NCBI RefSeq assembly: GCF_016025255.1
Contig: NZ_CP065592.1
Coordinates: 1,283,122-1,347,121, forward strand
Direction of reading: 5' to 3'
DNA: 64,000 bases
From: Sphingosinicella flava
Lineage (GTDB): Bacteria; Pseudomonadota; Alphaproteobacteria; Sphingomonadales; Sphingomonadaceae
The notes beneath the pieces were generated by a model. It had not been told where the DNA came from. It did no database searches and saw nothing but the letters and a program-made list of their open reading frames with translations. The position numbers and the translations under genes are program-made. The first letter of the stretch is position 1; each line of letters starts with the position of its first letter. Below, one piece after another: positions 28,029 to 36,839 of the stretch.

Positions 28029-29279
28029 ATGGAAGCGCGGCTGCCACTGGAACGCATCCCGACCCTCGACATCTTGCGTGGCATCGCCGTCATGGGCATT
28101 CTCGCGATGAACATTCCGGCCTTCGCGATGCCGGAGGCGGCTTATACCAGCCCCGCCGCTTATGGCGGCTCCGAAGGCCTCGACCTGTTCGCCTGGATCG
28201 CGAGCTTCATTCTTTTCGACGGCAAGATGCGCGGCTTTTTCGGCTTGCTTTTCGGCGCGAGCATGCTGCTCGTGATCGATCGGGCGGAGGCGCGAGGGGA
28301 AAATGGCGCGGCCGTCCACCTGCGCCGCATGGCCTGGCTCCTCGTCATCGGTCTCGCCCATTTCTATCTCTTTTGGTGGGGCGACATTCTCTCGCTCTAC
28401 GCCCTGGCGGGCACCGCCGCCTTCCTGCTCCACCGCTTGCCGGCCAAGTGGATGATCGCCGCCATTGTCCTGCTGCTTGGCTGGCAAGGCGTGAAGATGG
28501 GCATGACCTCGGCTCGCTTCCTCGCCGCGGAAAGCCGGGCGGAAGCGCCGGGCGCCTCCGCCGACGCCGTCGCCCGCTGGCAGCGCATGGATGGCAGCTT
28601 CCGTCCGCCCGCGGACCGGATCGCGGCCGATCTCGCGCTCCACCGTTCGGGTTACGGCACGCTCGTTCACGACCGCGTGGCGAACCGGACATGGGAGCCC
28701 TTTACCGGCTTCCTCTTCATCGGCGCCGAGACGGTCGCTTACATGCTGATCGGCATGCTGGGCTTGCGCAGCGGATTCCTGATCGGGGCCTGGACGGCGG
28801 AGGCCTATCGCCGCGTCGCTTTTTGGGGCCTGGCGCTAGGCGGGGGCGGCTTCATGGCGCTTGCGGCTCTGGACGTGGCGTCCGGTTTCAACACCGCCAC
28901 GGTCGCCGCGGTGCAATTCAGCGGGACGCAGGTGCCGCGCCTTCTGATGATCTTCGGCTATGCCGCCTTGTTCATCCTCCTCGCCCGCAAAGGCGGATGG
29001 CTGATCGGGCGCATCGCCGCAGCCGGGCGGATGGCGCTCTCCAATTATCTCGGCGCCACCTTGGTTCTTACGCCGATATTCTACGGCTACGGTCTCGGCC
29101 TCTACGGGCATCTCGACCGGGCGGCGCTTTATCCCATCGTGTTCGCGACTTGGATCTTGATGCTGCTTTGGTCGCAGCCATGGCTGGCGCGGCACCGTTA
29201 CGGCCCGTTCGAATGGCTGTGGCGCAGCCTCGCGCGCGGGCGGGCCCAGCCGATGCGGCTCTCCGCGCAAATCGCATGA
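28029..29279 (+). CDS. DUF418 family polytopic membrane protein (copy 1)
   Basis: A membrane protein of 416 residues with about nine to ten helices. It starts with the DUF418/acyltransferase-3-like motif RIPTLDILRGIAVMGILAMN, has a conserved FLLFGASMLL-type segment (GLLFGASMLLVIDRAEARG), and ends with the C-terminal DUF418 region around AAGRMALSNYLGATLV and YGPFEWLWRSLARG. DUF418 proteins are putative envelope proteins of unknown substrate. The ATG at 28029 has GGGGGAAGAG just upstream. A second copy follows 61 bases later. Confidence 0.88.
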   Translation: MEARLPLERIPTLDILRGIAVMGILAMNIPAFAMPEAAYTSPAAYGGSEGLDLFAWIASFILFDGKMRGFFGLLFGASMLLVIDRAEARGENGAAVHLRRMAWLLVIGLAHFYLFWWGDILSLYALAGTAAFLLHRLPAKWMIAAIVLLLGWQGVKMGMTSARFLAAESRAEAPGASADAVARWQRMDGSFRPPADRIAADLALHRSGYGTLVHDRVANRTWEPFTGFLFIGAETVAYMLIGMLGLRSGFLIGAWTAEAYRRVAFWGLALGGGGFMALAALDVASGFNTATVAAVQFSGTQVPRLLMIFGYAALFILLARKGGWLIGRIAAAGRMALSNYLGATLVLTPIFYGYGLGLYGHLDRAALYPIVFATWILMLLWSQPWLARHRYGPFEWLWRSLARGRAQPMRLSAQIA

Positions 29280-29340
29280 TCGGTTATGACCGCGCCGCGA
29301 TGATTGGGTAACCTACATGACGACCAGGGGGGAGGCAGAC

Positions 29341-30591
29341 ATGGCGACGACATCGGAACCGCAGGCTCGCATCGTCACGCTCGACATCGTTCGCGGCATT
29401 GCCGTGATGGGCATATTGGCGATGAACATCGTCGCCTTCGCCATGCCCCAAGCGGCCTACCAGAATCCTAAGGCCTATGGCGGGTCAGAGGGGCTGGACC
29501 TCGCCGTCTGGTGGTTCAACTTCGTGCTCGTCGACGGAAAGATGCGCGGTCTTTTCTCGCTTCTGTTCGGCGCCAGCATGCTGCTCGTCATAGAGGGCGC
29601 CGCCGCGAAGGGCGAAAATCCTGCATCCGTCCACTATCGCCGCATGGGCTGGCTCCTGATCTTTGGTCTCCTCCATTTCTTTTTCGTCTGGTGGGGAGAC
29701 ATCCTCTACCAATATGCCTTGATCGGCATGATCGCTTTCCTGTTCCGGAATAAGCCAATCAAAGCGCTGATCCGGTGGGCCATCGGCTTTCTGCTCGTTC
29801 AGTGGTTGCTCATGGCGCTGATTTCCTTCCAATTTTTCACAGTGGCTGAACAGGCTGCCGCGCCCGGCGTCAGTGCCGATGTCCTCGCCCAGTGGAGCCA
29901 GATGAAGCAGGGTTTCATGCCGTCCGCCGCGGAGCTCGCGAAGGATATTGCCGTCTATGATGGCGGCTATGGCAGCATCGTCGTTCATCGTGCCGGGCAG
30001 GCGGGCTTTATGATCACCGGCCTTATCTTCGTCGGCATGGAGACGCTGGCCTATATGCTGATCGGCATGGCGGCGCTGAAAAGCGGTTTCTTGACCGGCG
30101 CCTGGGACAATCGCCGCTATCTTCGCTGGATGATCGTCGCTTATGCGATCAGCATTCCGCTCTATATGTTGATCGCCGCCTGGCTTGCCGGTTCCGGCTT
30201 CTCCGTCACGACTGTCGTCGCCGCCAACCTGGGCGCGACGGTGCCGATCCGGCCGGTGATGATCGTCGGCCACGCCGCGCTCATCATCTTGCTCACCCGC
30301 AATGGCGGCGCTTTGGTCGAGCGGATCGCGGCGGCGGGCCGGATGGCGTTCACCAACTATCTGGGCACGAGCATCATCGTCTCGACGCTCTTCTACGGTT
30401 ATGGCGGCGGCCTCTACGGGGATCTCAGCCGGGCGGAGAGCTATTTGGTCGTGTTCGCCATGTGGGCGCTGATGCTGCTTTGGTCGAAGCTTTGGCTCGA
30501 CCGCTACCGGTTCGGCCCGTTCGAATGGCTGTGGCGCAGCCTCGCGCGCGGCAAAGTGCAGCCGATGCGGAGGGAGGCGGCGGCGATTTAA
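29341..30591 (+). CDS. DUF418 family polytopic membrane protein (copy 2)
   Basis: 416 residues, the same length and motif order as the preceding gene: RIVTLDIVRGIAVMGILAMN, LLFGASMLLVIEGAAAKGENP, AAGRMAFTNYLGTS and RFGPFEWLWRSLARG. The two are clearly a tandem duplication that has diverged mainly in the loops and middle helices. The ATG at 29341 has GGGGAGG upstream. Its stop overlaps that of the convergent HPt gene. Confidence 0.88.
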   Translation: MATTSEPQARIVTLDIVRGIAVMGILAMNIVAFAMPQAAYQNPKAYGGSEGLDLAVWWFNFVLVDGKMRGLFSLLFGASMLLVIEGAAAKGENPASVHYRRMGWLLIFGLLHFFFVWWGDILYQYALIGMIAFLFRNKPIKALIRWAIGFLLVQWLLMALISFQFFTVAEQAAAPGVSADVLAQWSQMKQGFMPSAAELAKDIAVYDGGYGSIVVHRAGQAGFMITGLIFVGMETLAYMLIGMAALKSGFLTGAWDNRRYLRWMIVAYAISIPLYMLIAAWLAGSGFSVTTVVAANLGATVPIRPVMIVGHAALIILLTRNGGALVERIAAAGRMAFTNYLGTSIIVSTLFYGYGGGLYGDLSRAESYLVVFAMWALMLLWSKLWLDRYRFGPFEWLWRSLARGKVQPMRREAAAI

Positions 30592-31016
30592 ATCCGCCCG
30601 AATTCCTGATTGGTTCCGGCGCGGCCGAAGGCCGGGCGGCGCTGGGCAAGCGGATTCATTTCCGCCGCGAAGAGCGCCATCGTTTCGTCGAACAGGCGGC
30701 GGAGCTGCACGACCGCAGGCAGGATTTCGTCGGGAAACAGCCGATTTTCCACCGCGCGGCGTCCCGCAAACTCGATCTTTTCGGCGAGCGCGCCGATCGG
30801 CTCCGCGCCGAACTGCCGCGCCTCGGTCTTCAGCGTGTGGGCGGGGAGGATAAGCGCTGTCGCGTCCCGGCGGTGCATGCCGTCCTCGATCCGGGCCACG
30901 GCCTTTTCACCATCTTCCTGGAAATAGCCGAGGATTCGCACGAAGCTCGCGCCAAGCTCAGTGCGGGTGCGCGAAAAAAGCGCCCAATCCACAATGGCTT
31001 CGCCGTTATTGTTCAA
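30588..31016 (-). CDS. Histidine phosphotransfer (HPt) domain protein
   Basis: A single-domain HPt protein of 142 residues. The phosphoacceptor is His60 within LPAHTLKTEARQFGAEP, followed by ALAEKIEFAGR, a typical HPt helix pair. HPt proteins pass phosphate between response-regulator domains in multistep relays. No kinase or response regulator gene is adjacent, so its partners are encoded elsewhere. The tail of about 25 residues is not conserved-looking. Confidence 0.82.
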   Translation of the reverse strand: MNNNGEAIVDWALFSRTRTELGASFVRILGYFQEDGEKAVARIEDGMHRRDATALILPAHTLKTEARQFGAEPIGALAEKIEFAGRRAVENRLFPDEILPAVVQLRRLFDETMALFAAEMNPLAQRRPAFGRAGTNQEFGRI

Positions 31017-31070
31017 TGGTGCATCCTCTTTTCAATGCGCCCCGTCTAACCGGCAGCGGTAAATAGGGAG

Positions 31071-31295
31071 TTACACGGACAGGATTTCGACGCGAAATGC
31101 ACCTTCCTCTTCCGTGCTGCAAGTCCAGCCGCGTTCGGCGCAAAGCGCGGCGATCTCCCGCGGCGCGATGGGATCGTCGGCAAGGATCCGGATCGTCCCC
31201 GCCCCGCCCATTTCCCGCACCGCCCGGGCAAGCCGCATGACCGGCCACGGGCACAGCATGCCCCGCGCATCGACGAGTCGCGGCCCGCCCTTCAC
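31071..31295 (-). CDS. TusA/SirA-like sulfurtransferase
   Basis: A protein of 74 residues with the CPxP motif (Cys15-Pro-Trp-Pro18) in VDARGMLCPWPVMRLARAV, the signature of the TusA/YeeD/SirA family of small sulfur carriers. The GTG start overlaps the der stop (GTGA), so it is co-translated with der. Which sulfur pathway it serves cannot be told from context. Confidence 0.85.
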   Translation of the reverse strand: MKGGPRLVDARGMLCPWPVMRLARAVREMGGAGTIRILADDPIAPREIAALCAERGWTCSTEEEGAFRVEILSV

Positions 31296-32659
31296 GACCC
31301 GAACGGATTCTTCGGCGCCCGCGCGTGGAGCCGCACCGGCACCGCGCCAAAGCCCAATTCCTTGCGGATGCCGTTCACGAGATAGCGTTTGTAGCTTTCC
31401 GGAAGCTCATCCACCCGCGTCCCGAACAGCACGAAGCTCGGCGGGCGCGTATTCACCTGGGTGATGTAGCGCAGTTTGATCCTTTTGCCGCCCGGCGCGG
31501 GTGGCGGATTATTCTCCACCGCCCGTTCGAACCAGCGGTTGAGCTCGCCCGTCGACACGCGCCGCGACCAGATGTCGCGCACCTCGAAGGCGGCGGAGAG
31601 CAATTGGTCGATCCCCTTGCCGGTACGCGCCGATACGGCGATCAGCGGCACGCCGCGCACCTGCGACAAGCCTTCTTCCAACGCGGCCCTGATGCCCTGG
31701 AACAGCGAACTCGCATTCTCCGCCACGTCCCATTTGTTGATGGCGATGACGAGCGCGCGGCCCTCCTGAAGCGCATTGTCCGCGATCCGCAGATCCTGCG
31801 CCTCCAGTCCCAGTGTCGCGTCGAGCAGCAAAACCACGACTTCCGCGAAATCCACCGCGCGCCGCGCGTCGGCGACGGACAGTTTTTCCAGCTTGTCCTG
31901 CACCCGTGCCTTCTTGCGCATGCCTGCCGTGTCGATCAGCCGTACCGGACGGATATTGCCCCCCGCGTCCTTCCATTCCCAATCGATGGCGATGGAATCG
32001 CGGGTAATGCCCGCTTCCGGCCCGGTGATGAGGCGTTCCTGTTCCAGGATGCGGTTGATGAGGGTCGACTTGCCCGCATTGGGGCGGCCGACGATGGCGA
32101 GCTTCAGCGGGCGGTTCGCCTCGTCGGCCTCTTCCTCCTCGGCGAAGGGATCCTCCTCGCGCTCGATGAAGGGGGCGAGCTGCTCGTAAAGATCGGCGAC
32201 ACCCTCGCCATGTTCCGCGCTGATCGCGATCGGTTCGCCAAGGCCAAGGGCATAGGCCTCCAACAATCCCCCCTCGCCCGCGCGTCCTTCCGCCTTGTTG
32301 GCGGCAAGCACGACCGGCGTTTTTTCGCTGCGGAGCCAGCGGGCGATTTCCTCGTCCAAAGGCGTGATGCCGGCACGCGCATCGACGATGAAAAGCGCGG
32401 CATCCGCCTCCCGCACCGCTGCCGTGGTCTGCGCGCGCATGCGGCCGGGCAGGGTTTCGGGATCCTCATCCTCGAAGCCCGCCGTATCGATGATCCGGAA
32501 TTCAGTGCCGAGCAGAACGGCATCGCCCTCCCGCCGGTCGCGCGTCACGCCGGGCCGGTCGTCGACGAGCGCCAGCTTCTTGCCCACCAGGCGGTTGAAC
32601 AAGGTGGACTTTCCGACATTCGGACGTCCGACGATCGCGACGGTGGGCAATTTGGCCAT
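31292..32659 (-). CDS. der: Ribosome-assembly GTPase Der (EngA)
   Basis: An essential double-GTPase of 455 residues that acts in 50S subunit maturation. Two GTP domains are visible: GRPNVGKST with DTAG in the first, GRPNAGKST with DTAGMRKK and NKWD in the second. In the first domain the NKxD-type motif reads ANKAEG, where Asp is replaced by Glu, as is common in Der. A KH-like C-terminal domain follows (from about ELNRWFERAVENN). It is flanked by bamB upstream and tusA-like downstream. Confidence 0.97.
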   Translation of the reverse strand: MAKLPTVAIVGRPNVGKSTLFNRLVGKKLALVDDRPGVTRDRREGDAVLLGTEFRIIDTAGFEDEDPETLPGRMRAQTTAAVREADAALFIVDARAGITPLDEEIARWLRSEKTPVVLAANKAEGRAGEGGLLEAYALGLGEPIAISAEHGEGVADLYEQLAPFIEREEDPFAEEEEADEANRPLKLAIVGRPNAGKSTLINRILEQERLITGPEAGITRDSIAIDWEWKDAGGNIRPVRLIDTAGMRKKARVQDKLEKLSVADARRAVDFAEVVVLLLDATLGLEAQDLRIADNALQEGRALVIAINKWDVAENASSLFQGIRAALEEGLSQVRGVPLIAVSARTGKGIDQLLSAAFEVRDIWSRRVSTGELNRWFERAVENNPPPAPGGKRIKLRYITQVNTRPPSFVLFGTRVDELPESYKRYLVNGIRKELGFGAVPVRLHARAPKNPFGS

Positions 32660-32713
32660 GAAAGGCCCCTGCCCGAGGCAGCCGGGACATTCAAGCCCCG
32701 GCTCTTCAGTGGC

Positions 32714-34063
32714 TTACCGCCAGGCGGCGAGCGTACCGTCGTCGTGAAGGACGTAGAGCGCGCCGTTCGCGACGACCAGCGGCAGCGACACCGGCTTCTT
32801 GGTGTTCACCGTCGTCTGGATGGCGCCGTCCGCCGGATTGACATTGGTGATCTGCCCCTCGGAACTGGCGAGGATCAGCCGATCCCCCGCAAGCACGGGG
32901 CCGACCCAGCTGATCGGGCCCTTCTTATCCTCTTCGTCCCGGTAACGCGGAAGCTGCGTCATCCAGCGGACCTTGCCAGTGTCACGCGCGACGGCCAGAA
33001 GCTCGGCATCGTCGGTGACGACGTAAATCCAGTCGCCCGCCACCCACGGCGTCGAGATGCCCGCGACGTTGATTTCCCAAAGCCGCTGGCCGGTGGCGAG
33101 GTCGATCGCAACCATGCGTCCGCCCTGGCCGATGGCGTAGACGCGGCCATTGTCGATCACCGGATCGGCATCGACGTCGGACAAATTGGTGACGGCGGTC
33201 GAAATGGACGTGCGGGTCAGCGCATCGCCCCACACCGGCTGGCCGTTTTCATAGCGGAAGGCCGTAAGCTCGCCGGAGGAGAAACCCGCGACCACGGTGC
33301 CCTGCGCGACGGCAGGAGCGGCAACGCCGAACACGCCCGCAAGCTCGATCGATCCCGCGCCTTGCCAGCGGAGCGAACCGTCCGCGACATTCAGCGCGTA
33401 AAGCTGGTTGTCCTGGCTCAGCACATAGGCGCTGTCATAGGCGATGGTCGGGGCGCCGCGCAGCGGCCCGCCGGGGCGCGTCTTCCAGATCTGCTTGCCG
33501 GTCGCGGCATCGAACGCCGCGACATCGCCAATGCCGTTGGTCGCATAGACTCGGCCATTGTCGAAGCTGACGCCGCCGCCGAACACGGCGCCGCTATTGC
33601 CGGTATTTTCGCCGGTCCAAAAACTACGGCGTCCGGTCACGTCGCCGACGCTCGCCCGCCAGCGTTCGCCGCCGTTGGCGGCGTCGAGCGCGCGGACCGT
33701 CGCATTGGTGTCGATGACATAGATGGTCCCGTTGGCAACCACCGGCGCCGCGGCGAGCCGGGTCCGCGATGTGCTGCCCGCGATTTCAACCGCCCAAGCC
33801 CGGCCGATCGCGGCGGGCAAGGCGAGGTGGCCGATCGACTTGGCCGCGCTGCCGCCGGGCTGCGCCCAATCGGCATTGCTGACCGCGCCCGGGATCGTCA
33901 CCGGCACGGCCGCGAGCTCCGGATCGACCTGAATGCCAGTTTCGGACGACAGGACGGGAATGCGTTGTCCCACAGTCGGCGTCACCGGATCCTTCTTGCC
34001 GCCGACGATGCCGCAGCCGCCCAGAATGCCGGCGGCGGCCAGGATTGTTACCAGTCGCTTCAT
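32714..34063 (-). CDS. bamB: Outer-membrane assembly lipoprotein BamB-like
   Basis: A lipoprotein of 449 residues (lipobox LGGC, Cys17) made of repeated PQQ-like beta-propeller blades, for example GTIYVIDTNATVRALDAANGGERWR and GRMVAIDLATGQRLWEI. BamB helps BamA insert beta-barrel proteins into the outer membrane. The gene sits between a YfgM-like protein and der, the same order known for bamB in many proteobacteria, which supports the assignment. Its ATG overlaps the upstream stop. Confidence 0.88.
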   Translation of the reverse strand: MKRLVTILAAAGILGGCGIVGGKKDPVTPTVGQRIPVLSSETGIQVDPELAAVPVTIPGAVSNADWAQPGGSAAKSIGHLALPAAIGRAWAVEIAGSTSRTRLAAAPVVANGTIYVIDTNATVRALDAANGGERWRASVGDVTGRRSFWTGENTGNSGAVFGGGVSFDNGRVYATNGIGDVAAFDAATGKQIWKTRPGGPLRGAPTIAYDSAYVLSQDNQLYALNVADGSLRWQGAGSIELAGVFGVAAPAVAQGTVVAGFSSGELTAFRYENGQPVWGDALTRTSISTAVTNLSDVDADPVIDNGRVYAIGQGGRMVAIDLATGQRLWEINVAGISTPWVAGDWIYVVTDDAELLAVARDTGKVRWMTQLPRYRDEEDKKGPISWVGPVLAGDRLILASSEGQITNVNPADGAIQTTVNTKKPVSLPLVVANGALYVLHDDGTLAAWR

Positions 34064-34782
34064 TGTTTCGCTTTCTCCGTCGCGGCGCCGCCGCTTTGGT
34101 CACTGTCCGGAACCGCGTCGATGCCGAGGGACGACGCCATCTGGACGGCGCGCGACCGGATCGTGTCGGGGAGTTGATCGTCCTTGGCCATGGCGGCGAA
34201 GATCGGGCCGGCAAGCTCCGGCTTGCCCGCCTTCATATGCGCGATCGCGACCATTTCCCCCGCGCTGCCGAACCAGGGATTGCCGGCGACGGCGAGGCCC
34301 TTCAACCGCTCGATCACTTGAGCCGGGGGCAATTTATCGAATTCCGCCGCCGTCTGGCGAAGGAGCGCGAGCTCGCGATAGGGCGCGGCGAAATCGGCAT
34401 TGTCGGCGACGGCCTTGAACTGAGCGGCGGCCTCTGCATCCTTGCCTTCGCTCAGCGCGATATCGGCCTTGGTGAGCAAGGCGGCGGCGCGATACCCGTC
34501 CGAACCCTCCTTGGCGAGTTGATCGAGGCGCGGACCCGCTTCCTTCAGCTTGTTCGCCTGAAGATCGGAAAAAGCCTGGGTCAGCATTTCGGCATGGGCA
34601 GCCTCTTCCTGCTCCTGCCGATGCTGCCAATAAAGATAGCCGCCGATCGCGGCGAGCAGCAGGGCAAAGCCCGCGATCAAGGCCTTGCCGTAACGCTGCC
34701 AGAATGTGGTCAGCTGGGCGCGGCGAAGCTCGTCGTCCACCTCGCGGTAGAAAGCTTCATTGTCAGCGGGCTTGATCGCCAA
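34060..34782 (-). CDS. YfgM-like TPR membrane protein
   Basis: A protein of 240 residues with one membrane segment (about 34-52, ALIAGFALLLAAIGGYLYW) after a short cytoplasmic N-terminus, followed by TPR-like helices to the C-terminus. This matches the YfgM/DUF2133-type family, periplasmic ancillary proteins near the Sec translocon. The frame starts at a TTG with GGAG 7 bases upstream; no in-frame ATG gives the full N-terminus. Its stop overlaps the bamB start (ATGA). Confidence 0.82.
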   Translation of the reverse strand: MAIKPADNEAFYREVDDELRRAQLTTFWQRYGKALIAGFALLLAAIGGYLYWQHRQEQEEAAHAEMLTQAFSDLQANKLKEAGPRLDQLAKEGSDGYRAAALLTKADIALSEGKDAEAAAQFKAVADNADFAAPYRELALLRQTAAEFDKLPPAQVIERLKGLAVAGNPWFGSAGEMVAIAHMKAGKPELAGPIFAAMAKDDQLPDTIRSRAVQMASSLGIDAVPDSDQSGGAATEKAKQ

Positions 34783-34915
34783 GAATCGTCTCCATGGATG
34801 TCACGCGGTCTGCCCGGGCCAACCTATCTCCCCCCTGAACGAAGGGCGAAGGCGCCGGGTGTTTCCGCCTCTGCCCTGCACCTCTATCCGCGCCGAGGCG
34901 CAAACGGAAGAGCAT

Positions 34916-35773
34916 TCACTTGCGCCGGTAGATCTGCGCCTCGGTGGGAAAGGTTCGCGCCCTGACATCGGCCGCGTAGGCTTCCGCCGCCGAAGTAATG
35001 CGACCCGCCAGATCGTCGAACTTCTTCACGAAACGCGGCGTCCGCTCGAACATGCCGAGCATGTCGTCGATCACGAGCACCTGGCCATCGCACTGCGCCG
35101 ACGCGCCGATACCGATCGTGGGGCAGGCAACAGATTTAGTCGCTTCGACCGCGATTTCCTCCATCACGCCTTCCAGCACGACGGCGAAAGCGCCGGCATC
35201 GGCGACGGCGCGGGCGTCGGCGAGGATCTTCGCCGCCTCCGCTTCGCTCTTGCCGCGCGCGGCATAGCCGCCCAATGCGTTCACCGCCTGCGGGGTGAGA
35301 CCGACATGGGCCATCACCGGAATGCCGCGCGCGGTGAGGAAAGCGATCGTCTCCGCCATCGCCTCGCCGCCTTCCAGTTTCACCGCCGCCGCACCGGTTT
35401 CCTTCAGGATGCGGGCGGCGCTTTCGAAGGCTTGTGCCGGGCTTGCTTCATAGGAACCGAACGGCATGTCGATCACCACGACGCTGTGCCACGACCCCCG
35501 CACCACGGCGGCGCCATGCGCGCACATCATGTCGAGCGTCACCGGCACCGTTGAGGGCAGGCCGTAAATCACCTGGGCCAGACTGTCGCCGACCAGCAAT
35601 ATGTCGCAATGCGGGTCGAGCAATTGCGCCATGCGCGCCGTATAGGCTGTGAGCATGACGATCGGCTCGCCGCCCTTCATGCCCTGTATCTTGGGAACGG
35701 TCAGCCGCTTCATTGGCGCTGGCGTCGGATTGGCGCGGCTGGTGGAGGTGTCGAGCGTGTAGGTCGTGGACAT
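34916..35773 (-). CDS. panB: 3-methyl-2-oxobutanoate hydroxymethyltransferase
   Basis: The first enzyme of pantothenate synthesis (285 residues), forming ketopantoate from ketoisovalerate and methylene-THF in the cytosol. Family motifs include [14 protein letters not shown], the metal site [33 protein letters not shown] and [22 protein letters not shown]. It has an N-terminal extension of about 20 residues. The leader carries a 39-base element shared with bfr, and a possible leader ORF ends inside the gene. Confidence 0.97.
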   Translation of the reverse strand: MSTTYTLDTSTSRANPTPAPMKRLTVPKIQGMKGGEPIVMLTAYTARMAQLLDPHCDILLVGDSLAQVIYGLPSTVPVTLDMMCAHGAAVVRGSWHSVVVIDMPFGSYEASPAQAFESAARILKETGAAAVKLEGGEAMAETIAFLTARGIPVMAHVGLTPQAVNALGGYAARGKSEAEAAKILADARAVADAGAFAVVLEGVMEEIAVEATKSVACPTIGIGASAQCDGQVLVIDDMLGMFERTPRFVKKFDDLAGRITSAAEAYAADVRARTFPTEAQIYRRK

Positions 35774-35901
35774 GGATTACCTTCTATCGCCGCGCGGGCC
35801 GTTGCGGAAGGCCGGCCGCACGGCCGACGGCGTGCCCAGACGAACCGCCGCAGATGCATCCCCTCTTCGAGGGAAAGTTGATGAAATTGATGCTCCGGCA
35901 A
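35710..35901 (-). other. Possible small leader ORF before panB
   Basis: A 63-codon frame from a TTG that begins LPEHQFHQLSLEEGMHLRRF and ends 64 bases inside panB in another frame. After residue 13 it shares nothing with the possible leader ORF of bfr. The later part is Arg/Pro-rich and may not be real coding sequence. Confidence 0.35.
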
Positions 35902-35902
35902 G
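35864..35902 (-). promoter_or_regulatory. Conserved 39-base leader element, copy 2 (upstream of panB)
   Basis: Identical to 27381-27419 except for one base, with unrelated flanks. It lies 91-129 bases before the panB start codon and points the same way as panB, just as copy 1 does for bfr. No comparable sequence was noticed elsewhere in the window. Confidence 0.8.
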
Positions 35903-36055
35903 TTTTTCAGGCTGCCCTTCCCGACCGGCGGGGCTTGATGGCCGAAATGGCAAGGAGGGCGCGGGATTCATCATCCCGCCTTCATGGCAGATTCTGGCAA
36001 TGTAGGAAAATCCGTTCCCCCAATATGGATAAGCGACCCGGCCTCACTGCGGGCA

Positions 36056-36403
36056 TCAGGCGATCAATGCGGCCTCATATGCGGCCGGTCCGAAGCCAAG
36101 AAGCCAGCATTCCCCAGTGCCGAGGATCGGCCGCTTGATCATCGAAGGCTGCGCCAACATCAGGCTCACGGCCCTGTCGACATCCAATCCTTCCTTATCC
36201 GTATCGGGCAGCTTGCGGAACGTCGTGCCCGCGCGGTTCAGAACCTTTTCCCAGCCGAATTCGTCCACCCAGGCGCGAAGCTGGGCTTCGTCGACGCCTG
36301 CGACCTTATAGTCATGGAAGGTGTAGCCGATACCCTGCGCGTCCAGCCACGCCCGCGCCTTCTTCACCGTGTCGCAATTCTTGATGCCGTAAAGCGTCAG
36401 CAT
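36056..36403 (-). CDS. ArsC/Spx-family reductase-like protein (YffB-like)
   Basis: A thioredoxin-fold protein of 115 residues beginning MLTLYGIKNCDTVKKARAWL. It has a single N-terminal cysteine (Cys10), the conserved Arg/Lys-rich middle (TTFRKLPD), and SMIKRPIL with the cis-Pro region near the end. This matches YffB-like members of the ArsC/Spx family, which are not proven arsenate reductases. The ATG has GAGGGG upstream and lies one base after the stop of the acetyltransferase gene. Confidence 0.87.
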   Translation of the reverse strand: MLTLYGIKNCDTVKKARAWLDAQGIGYTFHDYKVAGVDEAQLRAWVDEFGWEKVLNRAGTTFRKLPDTDKEGLDVDRAVSLMLAQPSMIKRPILGTGECWLLGFGPAAYEAALIA

Positions 36404-36404
36404 A

Positions 36405-36830
36405 TTACCCCTCGATCGTCTTGCCGAAACGCAGGCTGGTCCGTTCGTAGCCGAGCCGTTCGTAGAAGCGGTGGGCATCCACCCGTTTTTGGTTGCTTGT
36501 CACCTCGATCAGGGCGCAACCCAATGCTTTCATGCGCGCTTCCGCCGCGATAACGAGCTGCGCCCCTATGCCGGCCGATCGCTTACGCGCCGTGACCACC
36601 AGCATCGAAATCCGCCCAACCCGGGTATCGCGGTGGAGAACAGGCATGATATTCCAGGTCAGACACCCGATCGGCTTGCCCTCGTCCGCCACCAGGGCAG
36701 GTTGGCCGAGCTTCGCCAGCCGGTCCAGCCGCTCAGCGACATCGAAGGCGGTCACCGCATAACCCAGTTCCTCGATAAGACCCGTTAGCGCTTCAGCGTC
36801 TTCCGGCCGCGCCTCACGAACAACGAACAT
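36405..36830 (-). CDS. GNAT family acetyltransferase
   Basis: A GNAT-fold protein of 141 residues starting MFVVREARPEDAEALTGLI. The acetyl-CoA-binding segment (ISMLVVTARKRSAGIGAQLV, with the R-x-x-G-I/A-type motif) and the C-terminal HRFYERLGY motif are clear. The substrate is unknown. It lies 9 bases after guaA and one base before the ArsC-like gene, so the three form one unit. Confidence 0.88.
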   Translation of the reverse strand: MFVVREARPEDAEALTGLIEELGYAVTAFDVAERLDRLAKLGQPALVADEGKPIGCLTWNIMPVLHRDTRVGRISMLVVTARKRSAGIGAQLVIAAEARMKALGCALIEVTSNQKRVDAHRFYERLGYERTSLRFGKTIEG

Positions 36831-36839
36831 TCATGCCCC

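Noticed and set aside
31325-34177. A 950-codon open frame on the plus strand opposite der and bamB
   Set aside because: It is the antisense shadow of two well-supported genes, and the translated protein has biased composition and no family motifs.
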